DNA from: Dipteronia dyeriana
Lineage: Eukaryota; Streptophyta; Magnoliopsida; Sapindales; Sapindaceae
DNA length: 64,000 nt
Direction of reading: 5' to 3'
Assembly: GCA_032871835.1 (NCBI GenBank)
Contig: CM065298.1
Coordinates: 13,211,096 to 13,275,095 of the forward strand
Below the pieces are notes generated by a model that was not told the origin of the DNA, ran no database searches, and saw nothing but the letters and a program-made list of their open reading frames with translations. The position numbers were made by a program, and so were the translations under genes. Numbering within the stretch: the first letter of the stretch is position 1; each line of letters begins with the position of its first letter. Of this stretch, positions 44,537 to 55,320 are shown piece by piece.

Positions 44537-47500
44537 ATGGGATCAGAAAAAGATACGCACAAGATCGAGAAATTTGATGGGTCAAATTTTAGTTTCTAAA
44601 AGATCCAGATAGAGGATTATCTTTATCAGAAGGATCCGTATTGGCCGATAAAAAAGAGACCAGAGGATATGATCGATGAAGATTGGGAAAAGAAATGAAA
44701 ATCGAACAACATGGATGATGATGACTTTGAACTCCTGGACCAAAAAGTATTGGGAGTAATTCATCTCGGTTTGAAGAAGCGAGTCTCATTTAACGTAAAG
44801 GATCAACAGACTGCCAAAGATCTAATGGATACTCTATCAGACCTATATGAACAGCCTTCTGCTGTAAGAAAGGTCCATCTTGTCAAGAAGCTATCGACTT
44901 TAAAGATGGGGGAAGGTCAGAGCTTTAAATATTTTATGAATCAGTTCAACGAAGTGAATGATAGGTTATGTTCTTTATCTATGGGTTTCTATGAAAAGTT
45001 TATGGTGGTATTTATGCTCACTCAATTGCTAGAAAGTTGGAAGATGATGAGTCAAACAATTGCCAATGTGTTCAGGAAAGAAAAGTTAAACCTTCAACAG
45101 GTTGTGAACATGATCATGACCGAAGAGATCATGATGCATGAAGAGGGATCATGGGCATCTACATCTTCAGTACTGAATATAGAAGGTAGGGAAGGCAGAA
45201 ATAGAAATCAGAACACAAATCAAAGGGGTAGATCAAAATCAAGAGGTAAGTTCAAAACCAAGAATAAGGCTAATTATTCAGGAAACCAGTAACGAAGCAA
45301 AAAGGATGTAGAGTGCTGGAACTGCGGTAAGAAAGGACACTTCTCATGTGAGTATAGATTTGAGAAGAGGGACAAAGGCAAGAGCAGCACAAATTGTGTA
45401 TCAGAGGAGTCAGATGATTGCCTCATCCGTTCGTTGGAAAGCAAGACGGAGTCTTGGGTCCTAGATTCAGGAGCGTCTTTCCATGCCACTACTCACAAGG
45501 AATTGTTTGAGAACTATATCTTTAGAAATTTAGGTAAAGTGTATCTTAGTGACGATATAGCATGCGACATTATCAGAAAGGGAGATGTGAAAATTCGATT
45601 GAAGGGGTCAATTTAGAAGCTCGATAATGTGAGGAACATACCGAACTTGAGGAAGAATTTGATCTACATTAGGCAATTGGCATTAGATGGGGACGTGACA
45701 ACTTTCACATATGATTAGTGGAAGATTTTGAAGGGTAGCATGACAATCGCCTGAGGAAGAAAAAATGGGTCACTTTGCTATGGCAGAAGATAAAAATGAT
45801 CCGAACTTGTGGCACTAGAAATTTGGGCACATGAGTAGTCAAGGGCTGAGGTGTTTGCATTCGAAAGGGAAATTGCCAGATTTGAAAAGTGTTGAGGTCG
45901 GTTTCTATGAAAGCTGCATATTAGGTAAACAGAAGTGAGTGAGCTTCAAGAATACCGAAAGAGTACCGACAAAGGAGAAGCTTGAACTAGTGCACATCGA
46001 TATTTGCGATTCAGCTTCAATCTCGTCAACCGAAGGTAAACTGTGCTTCGTCACTTTCATCGACGATCACTTTAGAAAGGTATGTGTTTACTTTCTAAAA
46101 TACAAGTCTAAGGTATTTGATGCTTTCAAGAGATGGAAAGCCAGGGTAGAGATGAGATAGGGTTGAAGATCAAAAAGCTACATTCAGACAGTGGTGGAGA
46201 ATATGAAGACAATGAATTCAAGAAGTTTTGCTACCATAGTGGGATAAAACTCAGCAGAACGGTTCCTAGAACCCCATAGCAGAATGGTATAACATAATGG
46301 TTGAATAGGACACTGACTGAAAGAGCCAGAAACATGATGTTACATTCAAGGTTACCAAAATAGTTCTGGACAGTAGCAGTAAATATAACAGCATACTTGA
46401 TCAACAGATGACTGTTAAAGCCTTTGGACCTCGCTATACCAGAGAAGATATGGACTGGGAAAGAGGTACAACTTTCTCATCTTAAAGTGTTTGGGTGTGT
46501 TTCTTATGTATATATAGATGATCATACGAGGAGTAAGCTAGATGCCAAATTAATGAAGTGTACTTTGGTGGGCTACAGAGAAGATGAATTTGGATACAAG
46601 ATGTGGGATGAACAAAATCACAAGATGATCAGAAGTAGAGATGTAGTCTTGAAAGAAAAAGTGATGTAGAAAGACAAATACACGGATGTCTAAGCTGGAA
46701 GAGTCAGAGTATTTTGGGCTTGATAATGTATCAGATAGCGGGATCATGGAACATACTAAGTAGAATAATGAAAAGCAAGATGTGCAGCCCTAGGTTCAAG
46801 AACCTATCCCACTTAGAGATGTTTCAGTGACACGTACCCAGAATACATTAAGAAGATCAACTTGAATTCCTACACCTAATAGGAAGTACTTGCAATACAT
46901 GTTGCTGACAAATACGGGAGAACCTGAATGCTATAATGAAGCTTGTCAGGGAAAAGACGCGAGCAAGTGAGAGCTAACAATGAAGGATGAGATGAAGTAA
47001 ACTTGGGAGTTAGCCAAGTTGTTTGAAGGAAAGAAAACCGTACAGAAGAAATGGGTGTTTCAAATCAAAGAGAAACCAAACGTAAGAGTTAGATAAAATG
47101 CCTTAAGAAAAGAAAGCCCTATAGAACAAATGGGTGTTTCAGATCAAGTAATGACTTGTAGTCAAAGGTTTCCAACAAATTGAAGGTATTGACTACTCTG
47201 AAATATTCTCTCTTAAACTACGATTCGATTAGTATTGAGTATTGTCGCAACAAAGGGGCTATATCTAGAGCAGTTATATATGAAGACTGTATTTCTTCAT
47301 GGTGATTTGGAGGATGAGGAGATATACATGAAGCAACCATAGGGGTTTGTAGAGATGGCAAGGAAGAATTGGTTTGTAAATTGATGAAGAGCTTGTATGG
47401 TTTAAAAAAAGCTCCCCAACAGTGGTACAAGAAGTTCGACGGGTTTATGCAAGGCAATGACTACTTGAGATGCATTGCAAACCACTGTTGCTACTTCAAA

Positions 47501-48425
47501 AAGGTTAAGTCAAGTTTTATTAGTTTGCTACTTTATGTTGATGACATTTTAGTAGCTGGTACATATTTAGAAGAGATTAATAATTTGAATAAGCAACTCT
47601 CGAGTGAGTTCGAGATGAAAGATTTAGGTGCAGCAAAACAAATCCTTGGAATAAGAATTAGTAGAGATGAACAAGAAGAAACATTGAAGCTTTCACTGTA
47701 AAGTATGTTCGAAAGGTGTTACAGATATTCAACATGGGAGATGCGAAACCAGTGAGAACACCTTTGGCTAGTCATTTCAGGTTTCCAAAGGATTAGAGTT
47801 TGAAGTCGGAAGAAGAGAAGGACTTCATGGCTAGAATTTCTTATGCTTCAGCCATTGAAAGTCTAATGTATGCCATGACTTGCACAAGACCAGATATTTC
47901 CTAAGCAATGAGACTTGTGAGCTGATACATGTCCAATCCAGGCAAGCCTCACCGGGAGGCCGTGAAGTGTTGAACTCAAGGTAAAAGGTTATGTAGATTT
48001 AGACTTTATCAGAGAGGTGGATCCTAGAAGAAGTACCACCGGATATGTGTTCACAATGGTGAGTACCACGATCATGGGTGTCTCAGTTGCAGAAGATAGT
48101 TACAATCTCTATAACAGAAGCCGAGTATGTGGCTGTGACAGAAGCAAGCAAGAGCTTATAAGGTTATAAGGGTTATTAGATGAGTTGAGATTCGATCAGG
48201 TGATAAACGTGTTACATAGTGACAGTTAGAGTGCAACACACTTGGCCAAGAATTCGACATTCAATTCTAGGACCAAGCATATAGACATACGCTACCACTT
48301 CATTCGATTGTAATGGAAGAAGGAGTATTGAAGCTAGTGAAGATTACAGGTGCTAAGAATCTGACTGACAAGTTAACCAAACAAGTCACTAATGAGAAAC
48401 TAGAGTTGTCCCCAACTTCAGTGGG
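44537..48425 (+). pseudogene. Copia element E gag-pol
   Basis: Gag starts MGSEKDTHKIEKFDGSNFSF at 44,537. A 193-codon open stretch from 44,711 to 45,292 has the TNT1-type gag (ADLMDTLSDLYEQPSAV-like), followed by the zinc knuckle CWNCGKKGHFSC with altered tail (45,313 on). Protease WVLDSGASFHAT is at about 45,450; integrase KLELVHIDICD at about 45,975. RT includes VCKLMKSLYGLKKAPQQWYK, and an intact YVDDILVAG box at about 47,536-47,562. Remnants of RNase H follow to 48,425. Numerous stops and shifts separate the parts. Confidence 0.87.
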
Positions 48426-48531
48426 TCTTCAAGAATGAAGACAAGAGGTATGTACGCATCGTAATTTATCCACTAAGTCATCGAGGAAGTATAGAGAACG
48501 TCTATTGAGTTTCAGTATTCAAGTGGGAGAT

Positions 48532-49139
48532 TGTTGAGATATATGTGAAGCCATAAACAAGTAGAGAAATAAGTTCTAGTAGGTGGTGTGGCGGAGACCG
48601 CGGTAGAGGTAAGGAAATCAGACCGCGGCACACACAGCGGTGGTATCAAGACATGACAAGCTGTGCAGACCGCGGTACGGATATAGTGCACAAACTGCAG
48701 CCTGATGAGCGATGTTCTCCAGGCGAGACAAGCTTTGTGGTCCGCGATGCAGACACATGCCTACACAACGGTCCAGACAACGGTAGTGGTAGATTTCATG
48801 AGAGTTAGGAAATCCTGTGCATAGAAGTAATTGAAAAAGGAAATAGAGTCCAATTGAGAATTGGCAAACCTTAGTGCTCCCATATAAATACTACCATTAT
48901 GTAAAGTGTGTAAGGTGTGAGGAAAATGGCTAGAAAAAGAGAGAGCAATGATAAAGAGACTGAAAGTGAGACTGAGAGATTGTAATCAACTCTGAAATAG
49001 TGGATTGAGTGTGGTGCGTTTCACGGACCTAGGCAAATTTCTAAACCACGTAAAATCTTTAGTGTCTTTGTTTATTCTTATTTCTTTGTTACTAATTGTT
49101 TGTGATTAGATTTGTGTGTGTGATTTTTCCTCATCAACA
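48532..49139 (+). repeat. 3' LTR of Copia element E
   Basis: TGTTGAGATATATGTGAAG to CTCATCAACA. TATA box TATAAATA at 48,883-48,890. It differs from the 5' LTR at many positions, including the first ten bases after TGTT. Confidence 0.9.
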
Positions 49140-49144
49140 CATAG

Positions 49145-49583
49145 GTCAATTGTAATTGACTTTGTCAAGTGTTCGAATTTAAAGGTGTTAAAATTAAAGA
49201 CTGTCAACTTAATAGATCAAGAGTTTCATCGCCATATGTCAAAATTTTCCATGCTTGAGGACCTAGAAGTAACTTTATGTACTCTCCTTGAACAGATTAT
49301 GAATTCAAGTGATCGACTCAAGAAGATAAGAATTTCGTCTTGCATAAGATTGAAGGAAATTGATATTCATACCCCGTATTTACTTTCCCTTCACTATTGG
49401 AATCATCCAATTCTCATTTCTAAAGTAAATGCTACAAGTCTATGGAAACTCCACTTCATAAATGCGGTTAGTGAGTTGGGAAATAAAGTTGATCCTGACG
49501 TGCAGTGGTTCCTTAATATGAAGCAGTTTCTTGGAGCATTGAATCGAATTAAACTTTTATCCATTAATGTGAAGTCAAAGAGG
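49145..49583 (+). pseudogene. F-box/LRR gene, segment 3: LRRs
   Basis: An open frame of about 150 codons: RSIVIDFVKCSNLKVLKLKT, FHRHMSKFSMLEDLEVTLCT, SDRLKKIRISSCIRLKEIDI and HTPYLLSLHYWNHPILISKV. It then runs LNMKQFLGALNRIKLLSINV before a likely splice donor (AGG then GTATAT, 49,584). Hydrophobic spacing and the Cys/Asn positions are those of LRRs in plant F-box proteins. This is the best preserved segment. It is one frame off from segment 2, so at least one indel separates them. Confidence 0.82.
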
Positions 49584-49600
49584 GTATATATATAAAATTA

Positions 49601-51352
49601 GGGAAATTATCATTTTCCCCTCTGACCTCTGTCCTATTGTTAAGATGATGACATAGTTTGACCATATTGATCGGTATCCCCCCTCAAATGGAAAGAATGT
49701 ATTAAATGCCCCTTCTGTTACCTTTTCCACCCATTAAATGTATTATATGCCCCTTCTGTTACCTTTGCTCCTTATAATTAACATTTTGCCCTCAAAAAAT
49801 TCATTAAATAAAATATATATTAAAAAAAAACAAAAAGTAAAAAACAAAAAAAAATTAAAAAAAATGGATCTCCATCATTCATCTCAAAGATGGACGGTAG
49901 GGATATCTCGTTTTTTTTTATTAAATTTAACAACAACAACAACAACAACAACAATAATAATAACAATAATAAAATCTTTACTTCATTATATATATATATG
50001 TGTGTGTATATATATATATATATAAATATTTATATATTACCTCACAAATTTCATTTTGCTTTTAAAAAAATAAATAAAAATCTACAAGAATTTAATGCTA
50101 GAAACTAGATCCATTACTTTGATCTCCACCATCACCACAATCATCCACCATCACCACCAAACCAGAAATCGAATCTCTTCTCATCAATATAAAAATTACT
50201 GTCATTGTTATTAGTATTATCATCAACACAAGATTTTGACCCCAGAATATCACCACCATTATCAATCCAGATTCAAAAAAAAAAGACCTATACCCTACAT
50301 CTCCATCAAACCGAAACATAGACCAAAACCAACACCCCTAGAATCCAGCCACCACCGTGAACCATCCATCACCACCACGACACCACACAACAATCAACCC
50401 AAAATCCATTTTCGAAACAAAATCGACCTAAAACCAAATCGAAACCAAAAAGACCCAAATAGAAATAAAAAACCGACCCAAATTGAAATCAGATTGAAAC
50501 CGATTCACCCTACATGTACAACACTCCCATAAACCCAAGCCAGATGAAAAAAAAGTCCCACACAATGCCACCACCTCCATCTCTAACACCACCATCCAAC
50601 CAAATCCCACCAAACGGCAGCCTCCACAATAACCGAAACCAACCAAACCAAACTACATATACAAACCCAAACCCAATCAAACAGAAAACACTTACTCCCA
50701 AACACAATCAAAGAAGAAGATGAAGTAAAAGAAAATGAGAAAGAGATCTGTTTTTGGTTTGATGATGAAGATAAATAGATGATGAGATGAGAGAGAGAGG
50801 GATTAGAGAAACAAATGACAGATCGTGAGAGAGGAGAGAGATCAAAACATTTTCTTGAAAAATTTATTTGGGTTTGAAACCAAATATGAATGTTGTTTCA
50901 ATTTGGAACTGGGTTTGTGTTAGAATCTGGAATGGGTGGTTGTTTGGTGATGACTGAAGATGTTGGCAGTGTGGTTTCGTGATGGACTAGGGATAATAAA
51001 AAATTAAAAAATTGATGTTGATGATTTTGGTGGAGGTGCATCATCCAAGATCTACAATTCTTTTTACAAAAAAATTGTTTTAAAATTTTGTGAGAGATTT
51101 TATTTTATTTTATTTTGGGTTTTATTTGTTTAATTAATTGTTTTGTTTTTAAATTTTTAATTATTTATTTAAGATCTGGTTGGGTTCAATTACGTTAATA
51201 CCCTTTCCATTTAACCCTCAAGATGAAAAGTGTAACAGAAGGGGTGTTTTTAACGTTTCTTTGATTTTAGAGGGAAAAACGGTCAATATTGTCAAACTCT
51301 GTCCTCGTCTTAATAATTGGGCAAGCGTCAGGAGGGAAAATGATACTTTCCC
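49601..51352. mobile_element. Mutator-like TIR element in the F-box gene intron
   Basis: The ends GGGAAATTATCATTTTCCC (left) and GGGAAAGTATCATTTTCCC (right, inverted) start arms of about 150 bp that share AGTTTGACMATATTGA and CCCCTTCTGTTAC. Flanks ATAAAATTA (49,592-49,600) and ATAAAATAA (51,353-51,361) match at 8 of 9, the TSD length of Mutator elements. The interior has (CAA)n and TA microsatellites (49,931-50,030) and C/A-rich then purine-rich sequence with no transposase. The host intron is 49,584-51,458. Confidence 0.82.
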
Positions 51353-51458
51353 ATAAAATAATTGAGAATTTACTCTTTTTTTTCTTGCAATCCCATTATC
51401 ATTCTTAAATGATTCTTCTTTTTTCTTTCCTTTTTAATTTTTATGTTGTGATTGTTAG

Positions 51459-51633
51459 CGGATTCATTAAATTTAGAAGAATTTAGAAATAGTTCGTCTT
51501 CACTCCCATGCGAAGTTGAAAGGTTATGGCTGTTATTACTGGATGCACCACAATCAAGTTTTGCAGCATTGCAGGATAGCTTGCTCGGGATTGGTTATTC
51601 ATGGGAATTTTCTGTGTTAATAAAACTTTCAAG
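51459..51633 (+). pseudogene. F-box/LRR gene, exon 4
   Basis: Bounded by acceptor GATTGTTAG and donor AG/GTAACA. The frame reads ADSLNLEEFRNSSSSLPCEV, ERLWLLLLDAPQSSFAALQD and LLGIGYSWEFSVLIKLS, the region between LRRs and the C-terminus in this family. The phase does not match segment 3 exactly, consistent with an indel or a misplaced boundary. Confidence 0.65.
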
Positions 51634-51718
51634 GTAACATTCTTTTAAATTTTCGTAAATTCTTCTTTTCTCTTACCCCAAAATTGTGTTGTAATCAACA
51701 TATTAAAACTGATTGCAG

Positions 51719-51957
51719 TGGCCATACAAGGAAATGATGAATAGAGATAACCGTTGTTGCAATTCTTGAAATATTAAGTGTTGGAGGCATTACTTGAAAG
51801 ATTTCAAGATTAAGGGCTTTCAATTTCTTCCCTCTAATGATAGCCCATCACTTAAAACGAAGACTCTTGACATAAATGCAGTGATGGATTTGTGGCCAAA
51901 ACTTCCAAATGGAATCCTTCAATATCGTCTAAATTGGTGTTTTCCTGAATCTCTTGA
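51719..51957 (+). pseudogene. F-box/LRR gene, exon 5 (C-terminal)
   Basis: Acceptor CTGATTGCAG and donor GA/GTAAGTTT bound a frame WPYKEMMNRDNRCCNS, stop, NIKCWRHYLKDFKIKGFQFL, then LDINAVMDLWPKLPNGILQY and RLNWCFPESLE. The CWRHYLKD and DxWPKLPxG...WCFPE words are the family's C-terminal hallmark. One TGA (about 51,766) replaces what is probably a Cys codon. Confidence 0.7.
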
Positions 51958-52662
51958 GTAAGTTTAAGATTCTTTTTTGATTATCGAGTGCAATGCTTTA
52001 TATCATCTTTTGTATGACTGTATACTTAATTGGAAGAATGATATCTTGAATTGTAAGGGGAGAATATATATATATGTACTTATCTAAATTTGAAGGAGTT
52101 TTACCCACTTGACTATCATATTGATGAATTTTAATGGTTGCACCATCCCATAATTGCCTCATTAGATTGTATTCGTTTAATCATGTAATTATATCTTTAG
52201 CATCGAATGTCAAATTATCAGGTAAATTCTGTGCATATCACTATCCAGGCCCAAAATTGTATATTTAAGCAAACTAGCAAAGTCTGCGTTTCATGATTAG
52301 CAGTTCTGTGTCGTTTTGGCAAAATGTGTTAAAATTGAAATCTTGCAAAGATTCCGCAAATGTATGGATAAATTCATTGAATTTGTAGATGCTTCTCTTC
52401 TTGGGTTCTGCAAGCTTTATGTGCAGAAATTTAGGCTATTTATATGTTTTGATGTTGAAGGAAGAAACGTATGGATCAATCCATAGAATTTGTAGATGCT
52501 TCTCTTCTTTAGTTCTTAAGTATTCTTTGCAGATTTTTAGGCTATTTGATATTATACTCTACATTAGATAATCGTTTAAGCAAAATCTATATATATAGTG
52601 ATAAGATCAGTTCTTAAGTGGGATCATTCCTCTAATTCTCTCTTACAAGTCTAATTTTACAG
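51958..52662 (+). other. Probable last intron of the F-box gene
   Basis: AT-rich, opened by GTAAGTTT and closed by ATTTTACAG at 52,662. A duplicated segment of about 70 bp (ATTTGTAGATGCTTCTCTTC, near 52,381 and 52,489) is present, together with TTTAGGCTATTT twice. Confidence 0.4.
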
Positions 52663-52672
52663 GATGTCTACA

Positions 52673-53124
52673 CAGGGCCGGCGCTGAGATTTTCGGGATC
52701 CGAGGCGAAGTACAAAAAAATGAGGTTCTCGATACTTTATGTATGTTTATTAGATTTTTTTTCTCTAATAAATACTTGTAAATATAAATATAATAAGAGT
52801 GTTATACCGTTTTTTTAATATATAAAAGATAATTATTGTTGGGATTAAGGGTATTACTCGGATAATTGAGTTTTATAATTTATGGATCTCTTAAAATGAA
52901 ATATGTTTGGTGGGCCTATTTTAAACTCATTTTATGGGTTTATTAGTTTGAAAATAATTATATATTCAGTGGGCTTTTTTGGCTTTTTAAAACTCATTTC
53001 TATAGACATATTAGTTCATATAAGGGTTATGTGTAAAATCATTTTTTTTTTGAAAATTTTGAGGCCCTTACCGATCAGGGGCCCTAGACGGTCGCTAAAT
53101 TGGGCTCCCCTAGGTCCGGGCCTG
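52673..53124. mobile_element. hAT element, 452 bp, perfect 8-bp TSD
   Basis: TGTCTACA at 52,665-52,672 and 53,125-53,132 flanks ends CAGGGCCGGCGCTGAGA and (inverted) CAGGCCCGGACCTAGG. The CAGG start and 8-bp duplication are hAT features. Interior AT-rich, non-coding. It lies ten bases beyond a probable splice acceptor, inside an exon. Confidence 0.9.
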
Positions 53125-53131
53125 TGTCTAC

Positions 53132-53408
53132 ATAAAAGAAGATATAATCCATTAGCTCACTAGTGTGTTGCTAGAAGATTTGAGAAAAACTCTGGATGCA
53201 ACAAGATGTACCATGCATCTCGACAATTTTTTTTATGTGGCACAATCGCAACAAGGGATACATGCATGCACCCAAGTTTCTCTTGAAGATCTGGTTATAC
53301 GCAATTGTTGGGATTTAAAACGTATTTTTGTAGTTCAACCTTATAAACTCCAAATGTATTACTGTTCATGTATGAATCTTGAACTAGTCAAAATTGATGT
53401 TCCTAGTT
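53132..53408 (+). pseudogene. LRR fragment of an F-box/LRR gene
   Basis: From about 53,141 the frame gives KEDIIH, stop, LTSVLLEDLRKTLDATRCTM, then VSLEDLVIRNCWDLKRIFVV and LQMYYCSCMNLELVKIDVPS before a stop at 53,406. The second half is LRR-like and would be expected upstream of exon 5, so it may be a fragment of a neighbouring paralogue, not the end of the same gene. The hAT element cuts its upstream part. Confidence 0.6.
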
Positions 53409-53551
53409 AAACATGTTTCTAGTTTGGTACAAATTAATGCAAAGTTGCAAACTGTGATTAACATGGCTCAATGCATTTATGGTGATTAAGTTCATCCCTT
53501 TTTTTTTTTTGGCTTTAACTACACTGATTATATGAGAACATGATGACAAAT

Positions 53552-53799
53552 CATATAAGATAGAGATTGGTTTTGGTGTTGAATTCACACACACCTTTTC
53601 ATTGATAATGAACATATATATAACTTTACAGGAAGTGTTTACGCAAAGCTAAAAGACCTAGAGAAAATAGGAAGGTAAATTAATTACAACCACATAATTC
53701 TTACGCTGATAAGTACACATAAATCCTACTCTGATATGTAAACATAAATCCTAATATATACAGGAGTACAATCCGACTTAACATTTATTACTTCCAACA
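53552..53799 (-). repeat. 3' LTR of Copia element F
   Basis: In element orientation it begins TGTTGGAAGTAATAAATG and ends near CTCTATCTTATATG. It is very similar to its partner, suggesting F is younger than A, C and E. Confidence 0.85.
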
Positions 53800-53806
53800 T
53801 GCCCCC

Positions 53807-55320
53807 TCAAGATGGGCCACGGCTAGAGAGGCTAATCTTGCATTTGATCTTCTGAAAGTTGGACCGCGGAAGTGGTTTTGTAAGAGCATCCGCTAGCTGA
53901 TCCTTGGACGACACATGTGCAACTCGTAGGGAACCAGATTGAACTTGGTCACGGATGAAATGAAAATCTATTGCAACATGTTTCATTCTAGAGTGAAAAA
54001 TTGGATTGGAACATAGCTGAGTGGCACCCACATTATCACAATAAATCGTCGGAACCACGGACAGTGTAAGACCAAGATCCGTTAAGAAAAAACATACATA
54101 CCCAGTTGAGTTCGGCTGCAGTGGATGCAACCGTACGATATTCTGCCTCTGTAGATGAGCGTGCAATGGTGTGTTGCTTCTTTGAACTCCAAGAGATCGG
54201 ATTACGCCCAAGATAGACAATGTAGGCACTGGTGGAGGAGTAATCATCCTTGTTTCCAGCCCAATCAGCATCAGAGAATGCATGAAGAGAGACAGGGGAA
54301 TCACAATAGATAAGTATACCTTCATCTAAGGTGCCCCGTAAGTACCTGAGCACACGTTTGACTAGCTCCCAGTGATCGTTTGATGGTTGGTGCATGAACT
54401 GAGACAGTCTGTTGACCGTATAGGAGATGTCAGGGCGAGTGAGTGATAGGTACTGAAGACTACCAACCACCATTTGGTAAGGAGAGGGATCCTCTAGAGG
54501 CATGCCTGAGTGAAGACTGATCGGAGGGCTAATGGCCAATTGAGTTTGGACTGGATTGGCACCTGACATGTTATTACAAGCAAGAAGGTCCATAATGTAC
54601 CGATTTTGTGACAGTTAAATTCCATCCTTGTACGGAATTACTTCAACTCCAAGAAAGTAAGAAAGAGGACCAAGATCTTTCAGTGAAATCTGTTGGCAAG
54701 GAAACAAACAAATCACCAACCTGAGCTGAACAACCACCTGTGAGAATGATGTCATCAACATATATTCGGAGATATAGAAGATTACCACCAGATTTGAGAA
54801 CAAAAAGGGATGTGTCTGGTGAGAGTTTTTGAACCCAAATGCAATCAAAAATTGGTACAACTCATGGTACCACGCTCTCGGTGCTTGCTTGAGATCGTAA
54901 ATCACTTTTCGAAGTTTGCAGACATGAGTTGGGTGATCAGAATCAATGAAGCCAGGAGGCTGAGTCATATAAACCTCTTTAGTAAGTCGGCCCTGTAGGA
55001 AGGCATTGTTGATATCCAACAAACGAGAGACCAACCCTGACTGATGGCAATGCTGAGGACTAGTCTGACTGTTGTGGGTTTGATTACTGGACTGAATGTT
55101 TTGAAATAGTCAACCCCTGGCTGTTGGTTGAAACCTTTCGCAACTAAGCGTGCCTTGAACCTGTCAATTGTGCCATCGAATTTTCGTTTGACTCAAAAAA
55201 TCCACTTGCAGCCAATAATATTAATATTTGAATCCGGCTGGACTAGCTCCCAGGTGCCATTCATAATCAATGCCTCACACTCTTCTGACATGGCTTTACA
55301 CCAATTCTGATCCTTTAAAG
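53807..55320 (-). pseudogene. Copia element F reverse transcriptase and RNase H
   Basis: [42 protein letters not shown], and a YVDDIILTG box visible near 54,737-54,765 but in a different frame from its neighbours. RNase H: RPDISYTVNRLSQFMHQPSN, LHAFSDADWAGNKDDYSSTS, ISWSSKKQHTIARSSTEAEY, YCDNVGATQLC and FHSRMKHVAIDFHFIRDQVQ. The end DALTKPLPRSNFQKIKCKI is typical of Copia polyproteins. Frameshifts near 54,600, 54,750 and 54,100 inactivate it. Confidence 0.88.

Larger units (their letters stand above)
43855..49139 (+). mobile_element. Copia element E (TNT1/Tork-like), full length
   Basis: Two LTRs (43,855-44,453 and 48,532-49,139) with TG...CA ends. The tRNA-Met primer site directly follows the first, and a polypurine tract (AAGTGGGAGAT) precedes the second. 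Flanks TATAG (43,850-43,854) and CATAG (49,140-49,144) match at 4 of 5. Internal order: gag, protease, integrase, RT, RNase H. It inserted in the LRR part of the F-box gene, in the same orientation. Stops and shifts occur throughout. Confidence 0.92.

Noticed and set aside
49931..50030. Coding repeat (poly-Asn/Thr) gene
   Set aside because: (CAA)n, (AAT)n and TA microsatellites inside a Mutator-like element create the ORFs.
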